NCBI GenBank assembly: GCA_039704465.1
Contig: JASFAU010000012.1
Location: 434,001 to 498,000 of the forward strand
Length of the DNA: 64,000 nt
Source of the DNA: Plasmodiophora brassicae
Lineage: Eukaryota > Endomyxa > Phytomyxea > Plasmodiophorida > Plasmodiophoridae
Reading direction: 5' to 3'
The position numbers were made by a program, and so were the translations under genes. The notes under the pieces are model-generated. The model searched no databases and was not told the DNA's origin. It saw only the letters and a program-made list of their open reading frames with translations. Below, piece after piece: positions 19,882 to 30,893 of this stretch. The stretch's first letter is position 1. The number at the start of each line of letters is the position of its first letter.

Positions 19882-20193
19882 CGTGTTTGACGCCACGCTG
19901 TGGTCTAGGTCTCGATGAGCACACCAGGCAATATTCCGGTCCACGTTGGTGTCGACTGCATCGCCGTTGACGTCGTCATCGGCGTCATCAGCGACCATAA
20001 AAGGAGGGTTGGCGCGGTTGGGCACCGCGTTTGACGTCATGTCGTGGACAGGGTCTTGATCAGCGTCCCACGCCATATTCAGGTCGAAGTCTCGGGTCTT
20101 GACTGCGTCGCTGACGGCGTCGTCATCGCCACCGAGAGCGCAGCGCCCGGCAAGGAACGCGAAGAGCAATGCGTACGATTTCCAGAGCGCCAT

Positions 20194-21700
20194 TGCCGAC
20201 GTGGCTCGTGGATGCACCCGCAGCAGCTTGCAGAATGAGTCCCGCGCGAGGCCGGGGGCGCAGTCTCCAGGGCCTGGACGGCCGGCGCCCGCGCGAAATC
20301 CGCGGCAAGCAGACAACCCACAAATAGCGCGTTCCGGAACAGGACACTTGTACGACGGCCGCCCTACATAGGAATGTCGGACAGGACGTTCGAGGACACA
20401 GGCTAACGGCCATATCGGTGCTCGGGTGTGGTACGGCACAGCGTTTGCGAATGTACGCCCGGGACGTGCTGATTTGCCTCGTTTGCCCTAGCTGATCATT
20501 GCCGGTGCTGTCGGCAGGGAACGTAACGCCAGCTGGAGTTAGTGTAGTGTCGTTTAGTTTATTTGGGTTTCGCGCTCTTCACGCAGGCGCCTCGGTCTCG
20601 AGTCCGAGGACGACCCGTAGGTTCAGCTGTGCCGGCGCCGGCCTAGTCACCTTTGTGATGGGATCTTGCCGTCTGGCGACTCTGGGGCGATCTAAGGGCT
20701 CTGCGAGTCCCCAAAGGTTTATAGACTTTGATCTTTCTTACTCTGGTTGATCTATCGTACACTATTGACGACATCCATCCCCCTTGTGGGAGGAGGTCGC
20801 CTGTTTTTCAGGCGCCCCTTTGCCTTCCAACTGCTCAAGTGATCCTTCTAATCGTCAGGCCTCCACGCATCGTAGGTGGAGTTTGTAGGAGGACAGGAGC
20901 GGCGTGCGTGTGATATTTCTCAGGCCCTTCCTGGCCGCTCGTTTGGCCAGCTGGTCGATCTCCTCGCTGCGCCCTATAATTCAAGGTACTTTTGCTTCTG
21001 CGGGAGTTGACATATATTATATCAGATTCAGAGTCTCAGTCGTTTTCCCTGCTGTTATCTGTGCCATTATCGTTGGGTTCCGGTTCTTTGGCGTCGTCTA
21101 TGTCGGCCTTGACGCTTTCCTTGTTATCTCTGCTGTACGCGCGGACCATGTCTGAGTACCGGTAGTCACTAATTTGGTCGTATGTACACATAACGACCTT
21201 CCTAGACCGCGCGCTGTAACCACTCGACGCACGTTGAAACATGTGCCACCGAGTGCAGCAACACGATAGCGACGAATGCCCATGCTTCGTCGCGTCGCTT
21301 GCCGAACAGATGGCAGCGATCAGCGGGGAGGACGCTCGTGACCATTCTTTAATCGTTTATTCATGAACAAACGGACTGGACGTCACCTGGCGCAACAGCA
21401 GGTTTGTTGCGACAGGTCGGCAGGCGAATACACAATGGCGGGACACAACAGCCGTTCCGGTGCCTGACTGAAGAGGTGACAGGTGCTGAGTGGACCACTG
21501 AGCAACGGACTCGTGGGACGGGAAACAGGCGAATTCCTGCAGTGTGGCTGAAGATAATTAATACGGGTACGGGCAGATCGTGATACGAGCCGGCCAGCCG
21601 GATACCCAGATATGATCGGAGGACGGGCACGTTACGCAAAGCCAGTTGAGTTTGACCGGAAGCGACGCGTGTCGAACGAACGATCACAGCCAGGGAGGGT
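20194..21700. other. Gene-poor stretch
   Basis: No reading frame shows recognisable motifs. A 68-codon minus-strand stretch (21242-21036) is acidic at its C-terminus but starts without context. Nothing here can be supported as a gene. Confidence 0.4.
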
Positions 21701-22136
21701 GATCATGCAAGTCTTCGCTGGCGCAGGAGCCTGGTGTACGTACGACCGACGGCGCACTCACCGCTAACAGCACTGACGTTCTGTTCTCCTCCAGTCCGTC
21801 GACTGTTCCGCTCACGCCGGTCGTCGCGAGCTCGCTCGGTGTCGCATCGGTAGGCGGCCGACGTCGCTGGACGCTCGATCGCCAGCGGCATGGATGGGCT
21901 GACCTTCGTGACTGGCGCAGGACGCCAGAAAAGGTTGTGACGGCCGGCGACCCGGCCCACACGGGGGTCGCCATCCGACAGCAACATGCCGACCGGGCCG
22001 GCCTGCAACGCCCCACGTCGCCCGTTGTCTGGCTGGACCAACGCGGCGCCTTCATCGAGCTCATCACGAGACGGCCACCGCAGCACGACCTCACCCGCAA
22101 CGACAAATTGGCGCTGGCGTGCTCGTACTTGCAGGT
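21701..22136 (+). CDS. Unidentified open coding-like stretch
   Basis: The plus frame is open from a TGA at about 21701 through 22136 and reads protein-like in its second half (VVWLDQRGAFIELITRRPP), ending at a possible donor (CAG/GTGTGG). There is no ATG in the open part, so if real it is an internal exon of a gene I cannot complete. The opposite strand (22269-21703) is also open, which weakens the call. No family recognised. Confidence 0.25.
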
Positions 22137-22892
22137 GTGGTTGCCCGGAATCTGTCATTCGGGATTGCCTTCTGACGATGATCTGGCATTGTTGTCCAGG
22201 CGACAGACGTGGCCGCCGCCCAGCGCGACATTCGCGAATCCGCCCCGTTTGTGCAGGTGGGATGTGCATCCAATCGGATCATGTGTTACGCTGGTCATTT
22301 GACTCTCGCGTTCCCTATATAGGGCGGAGAGCATTGCGTCGCCAGCAGCGGCACGAGCAATGGCCGTGCCCCGTATGTTCAGGTGTGCCAGTGCCTGCGG
22401 GCTTCGCGCGTGGCATGGGCGGGCAGACGTTTGATCCCCATGACTGAACTACCTTATAGGTGATGGAAACGGGGCGTCGACGGATGCCTTCCCAGTGTCA
22501 AGGCGTGGCGCCGGTCCATGTCAAACCTTCGGAACCATTGCCGCATGTACCGACCCCGTTGCCTGCTTCATGCACATAATACACTGATCCACTATCGACT
22601 GTTGCGGCCCCAACTCGCTGCCTGTGTGCCGTACCGCTGCTGGTTGCCCTTGTCGACGCAGTCAATAATGCATCGTGGACGATACGTGTCGACGCCCTAT
22701 CGAATTCGTCCTACGGAGAGGAGCGTAGGACCAAGTCCCGGGCGCGAACCGGAGAACGGCAACCCGGGACGGCAATGCGGTCGGGAGGATCATCACCCGG
22801 CCGGGTCCCGATGTCGTCGCGCTTCCGGTGTTCCGCGCCGCGGCCGAACCGCACAGAACCTCGGGGCAAAACAGGTTGCTGCGCGCGCGTAT
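22137..22892. other. No gene recognised
   Basis: Nothing supported apart from the tRNA gene that follows. Confidence 0.4.
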
Positions 22893-22964
22893 GCCTCCAA
22901 TGGGGATCGAACCCACGACCTCCCGCTTACGAAGCGGATGCTCTGCCAACTGAGCTAAAGAGGC
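22893..22964 (-). tRNA. tRNA-Thr (anticodon CGT)
   Basis: 72-nt cloverleaf on the minus strand: acceptor GCCTCTT paired with TGGAGGC (one mismatch, one wobble), D arm GCTC/GAGC, anticodon stem TCCGC/GCGGG with loop TTCGTAA (anticodon CGT, reads ACG), T arm GTGGG/CCCAT with TTCGATC loop. No intron, no encoded CCA. The internal A and B boxes for RNA polymerase III are intact (GGTTCGATCCC). Confidence 0.93.
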
Positions 22965-23079
22965 GGCCGCTGCGTGTGTCCGGGTGCGTGGCGCCGTGTC
23001 TTCCGCGAAGTGATTCGTCTCATGCAGAAAATATCTGGGCAACGGCAGGCACCACGCGTCGCTGGGGCACGCCGTCGCG

Positions 23080-23814
23080 ATGACGTCGTCGGCGGCGACG
23101 AACGCGTCCGACTTCGTGGCCGAGGCGGCCGTCGCCAGGCGTGCAGCGCGGAAGCGATTGGACGACTGGATCGCCGCTGCTCGGCAATGCGCCCTCGAGG
23201 CACAGGCGGGCGCCTTCCGGCGCCGCCGCGTCCTGCATCGCATGGCGGCAGCCGTCCGCCTCGTCCAGTTCCAGCGTTGGCGTCGTGAGCAAGTCGTTCG
23301 CGAACGGCATGCGTCGCGGCAGCTATCGCGCGCTCTGCGATGGTGGCTCGCCAGGACCCGCCAGGTTCGCCACCTCGTGGCCGCGTTCTACCACCGGTCC
23401 CTTCGACGTCGCGTCTTTGTTACCTGGCGGCGGCGTCTCGTCCAGGCGGTCACTGTCCGGCGACAATGTCAGGAATGGTGTCGCGAGCGTCGACAGCGTG
23501 TTGTGCTGCTGGGCTGGTACAACGCCATGGTTCGTCTGCGAGAGTTACGCGCCGGTTTCCATGTTTGGCAGCGGCGCGTTCAAGCCAGAGCCCAGACCAG
23601 ACGTGCCCTGCTCCATTGGGCCCATGCGTTGTCCTGCAAAGCGTTGCTCGCCTGGCGGCGGGCCACCAGGCTGCACAGGAAACAGGTCCAGGTGCCTCCG
23701 CGGAAGGTGCCTGTGTCCGTCTCGGCGACGTGCCCGGTTAGAGTACGCGTGACCGTCTGCCGACCGGACGGTTGCTGGGCAAACACATATCAACCAACAC
23801 CCAGAGCTGTTTGA
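23080..23814 (+). CDS. Sfi1-like helical repeat protein
   Basis: Intronless, 244 residues, ATG at 23080. The protein is built of Trp/Arg-rich units spaced about 23-35 residues, such as FQRWRREQ, LRWWLARTR, FVTWRRRL, FHVWQRRV, LLHWAHAL and LLAWRRAT. This is the pattern of Sfi1-type centrin-binding repeats, which form long helices at spindle poles or basal bodies. The C-terminus is Pro/Val-rich and unlike Sfi1. It is far shorter than yeast Sfi1, so it may be a related centrin-binding protein rather than an orthologue. It follows the tRNA gene closely on the opposite strand. Confidence 0.6.
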   Translation: MTSSAATNASDFVAEAAVARRAARKRLDDWIAAARQCALEAQAGAFRRRRVLHRMAAAVRLVQFQRWRREQVVRERHASRQLSRALRWWLARTRQVRHLVAAFYHRSLRRRVFVTWRRRLVQAVTVRRQCQEWCRERRQRVVLLGWYNAMVRLRELRAGFHVWQRRVQARAQTRRALLHWAHALSCKALLAWRRATRLHRKQVQVPPRKVPVSVSATCPVRVRVTVCRPDGCWANTYQPTPRAV

Positions 23815-24612
23815 AATGAACCCCTCCGGCAAGCGGGATGGGCACCCTTAGATGGGATATATCGCCGCTTCAGTACCTTATATGCATAACACGCCGGACA
23901 GTTAGCGTTGCCCTTGGCCAGGACCTGATCGTTCAACCACATGGCCGATAGCTGACCATCGGGTGGACGCGAGGAACCTGTCGGTCAATCAACGGAGCCG
24001 TCCTGTCCGTCGTTCCCCAGTGGGGGCCGCGATGCCCTGAGCGGGGATCGCCTCGCCCCGCGCTCGACAGTATGGTACGCCGGTACGGAAACCTGGTGGA
24101 CAGGCCTGGTGTCGTTTACGCGCGCGGCCCTAGGCCGACTGCTGTTCTTTGTACCCGGGTGGCTCCCCGGTCTGGACTCTGTTGCCGCTGATCCCCAGCT
24201 GTGTGACGGTCCGGCCCTGCCGGGAATTTCTGAAGTTGGCGGCGACATGCAGGCGGACCAAGTGGCGCCCCTGGATCGACCGGCGGCAGCAGTGGCGAAT
24301 GACCCGTCTCCAGCGCCCCATAATCCCGCCCAGGTCGCACCTGCGCCGAACAGGCCAGGCGCGTACCCTGCCGAGAGGCAGGCCGCCGTTCAGACGCGAC
24401 CCCAACCGGGCTGCGAACCCACGAACCGGTGCTTCTGTAGGCAGCGACTACCGTTCACCTGCGGTACTACAAGCTGAACTGACGGCCCCAAACCTTGCCA
24501 GGCATACCGTGCTGCTGCTGCCCGGTATGCACACGCGCGTGTGTGTGTGTGTGCTGCTGCTAGGCAACGCTTTAATCGGGTCGGATCTTCTCAGTGCGGG
24601 TTGCCAACGGGG
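23815..24612. other. Intergenic stretch, possible unassigned exon
   Basis: A plus frame is open from about 23960 to 24477 without an ATG; its composition (Pro/Ala-rich) could be chance in GC-rich DNA. A GT-rich simple repeat lies at about 24536-24553. Confidence 0.3.
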
Positions 24613-25086
24613 ATGCTGTGCTTCGGATGGGTCAACACCATTGCTGGCGTTCTCGGCACGATCCTCTTGATCGTGTTTGACGCCAAGTCGCCAGGTGGGC
24701 AGAGTCCTGCAAGCGCTGTTGTGCAGCTGCTGCCGTACCTCGAAATGATCGTGTTCGGCGCGGCATGTCTGACGGCGGTGTACAAGAAGTCGAGCCGGGC
24801 CGGGTTCATCACCATCATCCTTAGTGGCCTGCAGATCGTTCTGAACCTGGTCGTCAGCCTGGTCGTCAGCACAATGCTACCCGTCGCCCTGGTCCAACTC
24901 GCCGTCAACGTATACTACTGGTTGGTGGTCTCGGCGCGACTCTGGCACTCGTTGTCGTCGTCACGAGGTCTGACCGAGGCGGCAACGCCCTGCAGGTACG
25001 TCATGTGGTCGTACTACCAGAAGCTGCTGGACCGCGATTGGGCCATAGCCCATAACATCCCGCTCGACCAGGTCAGCCCCGTCTAG
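24613..25086 (+). CDS. Small multi-pass membrane protein, unknown family
   Basis: From the ATG at 24613 the frame encodes 157 residues with about four hydrophobic segments (WVNTIAGVLGTILLIVF, YLEMIVFGAACLTAVY, FITIILSGLQIVLNLVVSLVV, LVQLAVNVYYWLVV) and a polar tail. A short upstream exon is possible, because an acceptor-like TTCTCAG lies at about 24594. The topology resembles tetraspan small membrane proteins, but I recognise no motif. Confidence 0.6.
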   Translation: MLCFGWVNTIAGVLGTILLIVFDAKSPGGQSPASAVVQLLPYLEMIVFGAACLTAVYKKSSRAGFITIILSGLQIVLNLVVSLVVSTMLPVALVQLAVNVYYWLVVSARLWHSLSSSRGLTEAATPCRYVMWSYYQKLLDRDWAIAHNIPLDQVSPV

Positions 25087-25317
25087 AGCGCCGCTCTAGT
25101 GACCGTTGCTGCCCGGATATCAATAAACCATCGTCAGCGATTCTCGCCCATGGCTCACTGGGCACTGGACCGATGTACGATACCCACCTGTATTCGATCG
25201 CTGTCCTCGCGTCGTGTTCCGTCCGGAATGACGCATCGTCGACGTCGAGCATGAGTCACACTGTTGCAGATACCAGATCGTCACCATTCTATTATCGCAG
25301 GACGCGTAGGACAACGA

Positions 25318-26172
25318 ATGATCGTTGTCGCCCTGCGGCTACTGCTGCTGCTGCTGGCGGCCGGCACGCACGCCCTACACGTATCGCAGACCCACGTCTT
25401 CACGACATTGACCGAAACGCCCGACATTGCATCCTGCCATACGCCCAGCGACGCTTCGCCGCCGGACGCGTCTGGCGTCGTGCAGTGCCAGGCGTCCAGC
25501 TTCGTCTGGATCATGGCGCATGTCCATGGGATCTCACCAGACACGCGCATCACGATCCAGATGGCCCCGGTCGGACGCGATGCCGACCCGGTCTGGGCCT
25601 GGCACGACCATTCGTTCCCGGCGCAGACGTCCTGCCTGGTTGGGAGCTTCTCGGCACCGGCGCTCTACAACCGGTTCAGGGATCGCACGCTCGTGGCGCA
25701 GATCGTTGCCGACAGCACGGTGGTGGCGGCGATCCCGTTCATCGTCAACCCGCCTGCACTGCGCTCGCGATTGGTGTTCTCCGGCAACCAGTCGTCGGTG
25801 ACTTGTGGCGACCTCAGCAACGACGGGTCGGACGATACCGGCCGGGTCGTCACCGTCACCGACGACAGCGTCCTTGTCCTGTGCGTCGACGTCGGCGATA
25901 CGACGAGGTCGGCCCCGTTCGAGTTCGAGTTCGGCATGGGGACGACCGCCCTGAGCACGTTCCGAAGCAACGGGAACATCCCCGATCGCGTCCTGTTCAT
26001 GCCCGTCCCCACGCGACAGTTGCTGGCGGCGAACGCGCCTAATGGCCTGCTGAACGCCCGATTCCGACTGGACGGCAGGACGCGAGTCGACAGGAACTTC
26101 ACGTTGGGCGGCGGCGCCACCGACAAAGCGACTGCCCGGTTCTGCCCCGACGCCCGCAATTGCACCGTATAG
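25318..26172 (+). CDS. Secreted protein of unknown function
   Basis: Single exon, 284 residues. The start is the ATG at 25318 because it opens a clear signal peptide (MIVVALRLLLLLLAAGTHA). The mature part has Cys residues spread through it (CH.PSD, VQCQASS, SCLVGS, VTCGDLS, VLCVDVG, RFCPDARNC), a pattern consistent with an extracellular disulphide-bonded beta-rich domain. No transmembrane segment or GPI-like tail is evident. No family recognised. Confidence 0.65.
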   Translation: MIVVALRLLLLLLAAGTHALHVSQTHVFTTLTETPDIASCHTPSDASPPDASGVVQCQASSFVWIMAHVHGISPDTRITIQMAPVGRDADPVWAWHDHSFPAQTSCLVGSFSAPALYNRFRDRTLVAQIVADSTVVAAIPFIVNPPALRSRLVFSGNQSSVTCGDLSNDGSDDTGRVVTVTDDSVLVLCVDVGDTTRSAPFEFEFGMGTTALSTFRSNGNIPDRVLFMPVPTRQLLAANAPNGLLNARFRLDGRTRVDRNFTLGGGATDKATARFCPDARNCTV

Positions 26173-26226
26173 CCCTCGCGTATGTATACACTGATCAAAC
26201 CATGGCTGTGGAGGCATGCCGCGACG

Positions 26227-26878
26227 TCATTTGGGCTTGGCAGCGGTCTGGTGGTCGGGCCGTGCGAACGGGCTCTTGCCGTTGGAGACGATGTACCGCT
26301 CCGCATAGCTCGTTATCGGACACGTCTGTCGTGGCCGGTTGAACCGGCTCGTCAGCATCGGCGACGAGCGCTTAACTTCGGAAGACTGCACGCGAGGAGG
26401 AGCATCAGGGGCAGGGGCACATCGCAACATCCCCGCCGTTCGTACCAGACGGCGATCCCAGCCGTATTCCTGCGATGTGGTTTGCGGGCCCTGAGGAAGG
26501 CGCCGCATCGGCGGAAGGTCTGCTCGGCGTAAACCATCGCGAACCTGCTCTGAGTGCATCGCGAGTGACTCGACTGCGATACCAGGGTACTGGCGATCCT
26601 TACGCGCAACTGGGTCGTTATCGAGGTTCTCGGCGCGTCTGCCTTCCGGAACCTGCGTGTTCGGCTTCGGCGTAATGACGGACACTGCCAGCACACGGCG
26701 GGGTGAGAAGCGCAGCGCCCCGCTCTACCCAGACGTCGCGCGTACTCTTGGACGCGTTGATCGTGAACGTCGTGTTGATTTTCTGCGTGGCCAGCTCGCG
26801 TCGGATATGCTCCGACCAGACGGCGTTGCGCGCCACCGGGTCGGTCCCACGCTTCGCCGCCGCTGCCGCCTCCGCCAT
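26227..26878 (-). CDS. CFAP144 (FAM183)-like flagellar protein
   Basis: Four exons inferred: 26878-26729, 26652-26583, 26519 to about 26445, then a last exon to 26227; introns are about 63-76 nt, GT-AG. Key segments are DPVARNAVWSEHIRRELATQ near the N-terminus, LPQGPQTTSQEYGWD in the middle and RPRQTCPITSYAERYIVSNG near the end. In the CFAP144 family a short helical N-terminus, a ...QEYGWD-type motif and an ITxYAExY-like segment occur in this order; these proteins bind inside axonemal doublet microtubules. It would therefore act in the zoospore flagellum. The match is from memory, so the family call is tentative, but the coding structure is well supported. Confidence 0.55.
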
Positions 26879-27197
26879 CCGACCTGCCCCCCCTGGTACG
26901 TTTTGCCCTGCGACCCGCGAAATCGATCCAAATATCCGCGGCGACCCGCATCGTCGAATGAAACAGGGTCCCCCGCACGGACAATCGGCCGGCCGTCTGC
27001 GCAGTGCGTCGCACGCAAAACCGGGTTCGTCCGGTTTGTGCGCGGCTGCCTATTTTTTTGGTACGCGGACATGGCCGTGCGGACGGGGGCTGCCCCGTTG
27101 GGGCGGACGGCGGCGGACCCCGTGGCGGCCGCAGGTTGCAACAGCAGCAGCTGCCATTGGGTTTGCGAACGACGTCACCGACATGTCCGTCGTGCGC

Positions 27198-28639
27198 ATG
27201 ATGACGATGCTGCGCGGCGTCCGCGTCCGGGCGTTCAGCTCGGCGGCCATGGCCGAAGTGTCGCGCGTCCCGGGAGGTGCTGGCGCCATGATGTACGACT
27301 CCGGCGATAGTCGCCTAGCGCGTACGGGGGGTCGCGCGGGTTCCGTGTCTGGCGAACGGTGTGGCTGACGATGGTCCGCGTTAGCCGATCGCGCCAAGAT
27401 GCTGTCCAAGTTCTGGACGTTGAGGCAGTACGCCAAGCAGCCCGAGTTGTGCCAGGGGCCGCGCGCGTTCGAAGACGAATTCAAGGCGTTGAGCACTGAG
27501 TACGGCTACTGTCCAGTCGACTACCGCCTGAAAGTCGAATTTTACTCGAAACGCGGTGACGCGAGGACCGTCGTCTCGACGCTCAATGAGATGCGGTCGG
27601 CTCTGCAACCAACGTGTCTGCGAGCCACGACTGAGATTGTCGCTGTAGGAGGGTGGGCGTAGTATGCGATCTTGCTACGTACAACGTGGCGTTAGAGTCG
27701 CTTGCGACGCATCAGGATCAAGAAAAGCAATGCCGCAAGATTCTGTCGCAGATGACCGGCACAGGTGCGCCGGGTGTCTTTGTCGAATCCTCCTTCGGAT
27801 GTCATTGACCACGACGTGTTAGGTGTCCCGCCTGATCAGACCGCGTTCTGTTCCGTCCTCTCAGCTGTAAGCGTAGTATGTAATCGCGAGGGTATTTCGG
27901 AGCTGACACGTCCGGCGTTCGGCAGCATGTCACTAATCGCAGCACGTCTCTGGCAATTACGTTGCTGGACAAGATGCTCCGCCTGGGCTTTTATCCCCCG
28001 TCAGAGATTGTCAACGACTGTCTAGGAATGCTTGTCGAGGGCCGCCTGCTGGAGGAGGTTTGAATTCCCCGGGCTCCTATGTTTCTATACCCTCCTGACA
28101 GCGATGTAGACGACTTGGCTCTTGGAGTGTACATTGCAGAGTCCATATCCAACAGTCGAGGCCGACATCGCTCGCCAGGTTGTCACGACGTTCGGCGACT
28201 CAATGCCGACAATGCTAATCACAAAGAGCATGGGCAACTTCAGGTCGGTGTACCTGCTTGCCGAATGGTGCCCCGGCATGTCTTGACTCTCGCCAGGCTG
28301 GAACCCGTCCAAGACCTCCTGTCTGAATTACTGCGCGTGTTCGCCAACAACTCGGAGATGAAGAGCGTAGGTCTGGCCAACGCATCGTAGTGCCGACGAG
28401 CCTGACGGGATTGCACACAGTTCGTTGAACGGATCCAGGTGTCGGGGAACGCGCCGGCATGCGGCGTCGATTCAACGCTGAAGAGTCCGAAGCTGTCCCA
28501 GCGCATTCTGGACGTGCACAACAAGAAGGCGTCCACCAAGGACGTTGACGTCGAGGACAGGCGACCAGCGGCCATGCCATCGCGCTCCGGTGGCTACGGA
28601 TTCGGACGAGGTGCACCGCCTGGGCGGCGTCACCGCTGA
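27198..28639 (+). CDS. PPR-like organellar RNA-binding protein
   Basis: About eight exons inferred, the first 27198-27276, then 27385 onward, ending with a TGA at 28637. The N-terminus MMTMLRGVRVRAFSSAAMAE looks like a mitochondrial presequence. Helical repeats read as degenerate PPR motifs: YRLKVEFYSKRGDARTVVST, ATYNVALESLATHQDQEKQC, PPDQTAFCSVLSA and LAITLLDKMLRLGFYPPSEI. The tail is Gly/Arg-rich (SGGYGFGRGAPPGRRHR), suggesting RNA contact. Likely role is mitochondrial RNA handling; the target is unknown. Introns are around 45-110 nt and keep frame at the joins I checked. Confidence 0.55.
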
Positions 28640-28793
28640 ACACGGACGACTTGCTGTCTTCGACTCAGTCATTCACCATAGAATACACGGCAGGAGAAGG
28701 AAGTCGCTATTCTAACACAATGATGATGGGCCGGGACCCACTCTGCATAGGTGTTGTATCGTCAGGAACCCCGTCCGCGTACACGACGTTGCA

Positions 28794-30676
28794 TCAGTAC
28801 GTGCCAGTGTCTGCCCTGCCGTTGTTCGGACGCATCTCAGGCACCGCTCTAGTCTCAAGCCTCCGCTTTCCCAGGACTTTGACGTACTCGTACTGATGCA
28901 CAAACGTTAGAAGTATGTCGCCATCGCAACGTGAGTGCCATACCGAATTGGAAACGTAGTCAAGCAAGAACGACAGCGAAGCCATGGTCTGATGGAATTT
29001 GCCCTTCGACTGGAAGGGATCGGAAAGCGTCAACTGTTCGTTCGGTGGGACCGGGTTCGGTGCCGATTTGGCGCGGGGCGTGTCCGGTGGCACGACCCAG
29101 TAATAGCATTTCGGGTTATACTGTGCTCGGATCTCCTCGACGCTGGCAAAGGCCCATGACATCATCTTCATGGTGTACGAGAAACGGCCTGAACAAGGCA
29201 ACGATGTCGTAGTAAGTAATGGCATCGCCAATGGCGGGCTGAATTCCCTACCTGGGCAGTTGTGCAAGTCAGTGCCGACCGAGACGTCGGCGATGTGTCG
29301 GGCGGTATCTTGGAATTTCCTGAACGCCCTTGAACGCGTGTCGTCGCATTCGGTGGACGGCATGAACCGATGGTACAAATGACCATAAAGCTGTGGATGA
29401 TACAGCCTCTGGGCAACAACTTCAACCAGCATACGGTGTGCCTGCGCAAGTCAGCCAAGCGCGCGGGCCTCTCTGCGTAACCCTTACATCATCCCGTTCC
29501 AGCCTGCGTCGTTGAACGATGTGGTTCGTGATTTGGAAGATTTGAGCAGCAACCACGATCGAAATTGCTGCACCGAACGTGACGATCGATGCTACTACGC
29601 CGACGATTGACCCGATACCCTCGAGCACAGGAGAGATAAGCTGTGTAGTCGGTTTAGAAACGGTACTGTCGCGGACAGAAACAGTCTCTGGCATACAATA
29701 CCTGTTTCCAGTGAATAGAGTCTCTCTTGATCATCTGTGTTGTGCTGGCAGCACGTACAAGGCCAGCGGAGGTGTCAATGCAGTATTCATCAACAAAGGC
29801 CTGCCGCATCATCCTCAGCATTCCGGTGGTATCGTTGCGGCGGTACCGCGTCATCGTGTCGTACTCGCGCTGCAACAAATCTAGGTCCTCGAGGATCTAC
29901 ATAGGCCACCAGGTCGCTTAACGACACCGAACGCTGTTTACCCGAACTAACCAGTTCATACCTCGATGTAGATTGACCCAGAAAGCGTACGAGAGCGACG
30001 AAGAGTCTCCCAAGGCGCGGCCGCATGAAACTCGGCAGCTGCAGGCGGCAGCCGTTTCCAGCTGGCAAATTGCAAGCATGGGTTGGCACTGGAGGAGTCG
30101 TCAAGGCAGGGAACGCCGCGGGACGTGATGTTATAACGAGGGTTCGGGTTTCGTAAGGAGCGCCACGTTGGACGAATGTCGGCGGTTGCGTAACGATGAT
30201 ACCAAGCGTAAAGAGGATGCCGAGGCGGGACGTCGTCCATGCCATCTGCAATTATCGCTTGTAATTCGATCGCACGGAACGCCAGGAACGTCATCCATAC
30301 GGTCGCGATCTTGTGCAGCGTTGGGCTTGACATCGATCGCACAATGCGAACGGCTTCGATGTCTTGTGCGTGCTGTGAATAATGTTTCAGTACGAGAAGT
30401 CACAAGGTCACCTGGGTGACGACTTACAATGCATTGAGTTGAGATGGCGTTCTGAAGCCCGACTCGAACCGAGAATACGAGGGCAGGATCTAACTGTTCC
30501 TTCTTCGCGAAGATTGATCTCCAAGGATGATGGTCCTGTGTGTAACGATGTTAATGGACGGATCAGGTTCCGGTGTGCATTGTCCGTACCTGGAACGTCT
30601 CCTCTGACAGGTCCGGTATCTCGTGGTCAACACTGGCAGCGATGGCGATCAGGACAAAGATCAGGAAGCGATGCAT
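28794..30676 (-). CDS. Multi-exon secreted or membrane protein, unknown family
   Basis: Exon 1 (30676-30590) encodes a signal peptide (MHRFLIFVLIAIAASVDHE). A 54-nt intron (30536-30589) leads to DHHPWRSIFAKKEQLDPALV, then a donor GTAAGTCG. Downstream minus-strand blocks include TVWMTFLAFRAIELQAIIAD, PPVPTHACNLPAGNGCRLQL, REYDTMTRYRRNDTTGMLRM, a hydrophobic GIGSIVGVVASIVTFGAAIS and SVEEIRAQYNPKCYYWVVPP. The blocks lie in changing frames separated by likely short introns, so this is probably one gene, though the exact joins after exon 2 are unsure. It may be a secreted or type I membrane protein of the lineage. No function can be given. Confidence 0.45.
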
Positions 30677-30893
30677 CGTCTTCGGTTGTGGTCGGATTGA
30701 ATCTGTGGTCGACGAAGGTACGTTGTATGCATCGACTGAAAGCCCCGAAACGTAGGCCACACAGTCCAACACAGGCAGATATCTGCCTATTGACAGTCAC
30801 ACGCTGCCTGTCTCGAAATCGAGCGTCATCGTAGGCGGTGCCGCTTTGGCCACGACAGATAGCACGTTTACACGGATCGAGAACAAGAAATAG

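Larger units (their letters stand above)
17962..20193 (-). pseudogene. Signal-peptide zinc-finger protein (copy 2), split by a hAT transposon
   Basis: Exon 1 (20193-19882) encodes MALWKSYALLFAFLAGRCALG, a signal peptide, then two acidic repeats. A 52-nt GT-AG intron (19830-19881, phase 0) joins to MNDIGNLGDA, a Ser/Thr linker and the start of the first finger (TCGQC). The reading is then cut by the hAT element at 18290-19546. Beyond it, 18289-17962 continues with fingers of C-x2-C-x12-H-x4-C type (CVQCGKKLSTEWNLRRHMIRGC) separated by the repeated linker TTSSSVP, ending YCP-stop. Taking away the hAT element and one copy of its target duplication restores one continuous frame across the junction (TCGQCGNQFF), so the gene was intact before insertion. 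It is broken now unless the element is spliced out or excised. Confidence 0.65.

Noticed and set aside
21684..22269. Minus-strand open frames opposite the 21701-22136 stretch
   Set aside because: Arg-rich, no motif and no splice context; not better than the plus-strand reading, which is itself weak.
30440..30520. Possible tRNA on the minus strand (GGTTCGAGTC box)
   Set aside because: No matching T-stem, acceptor or anticodon arm can be formed, and the segment codes for the second exon of the secreted protein.
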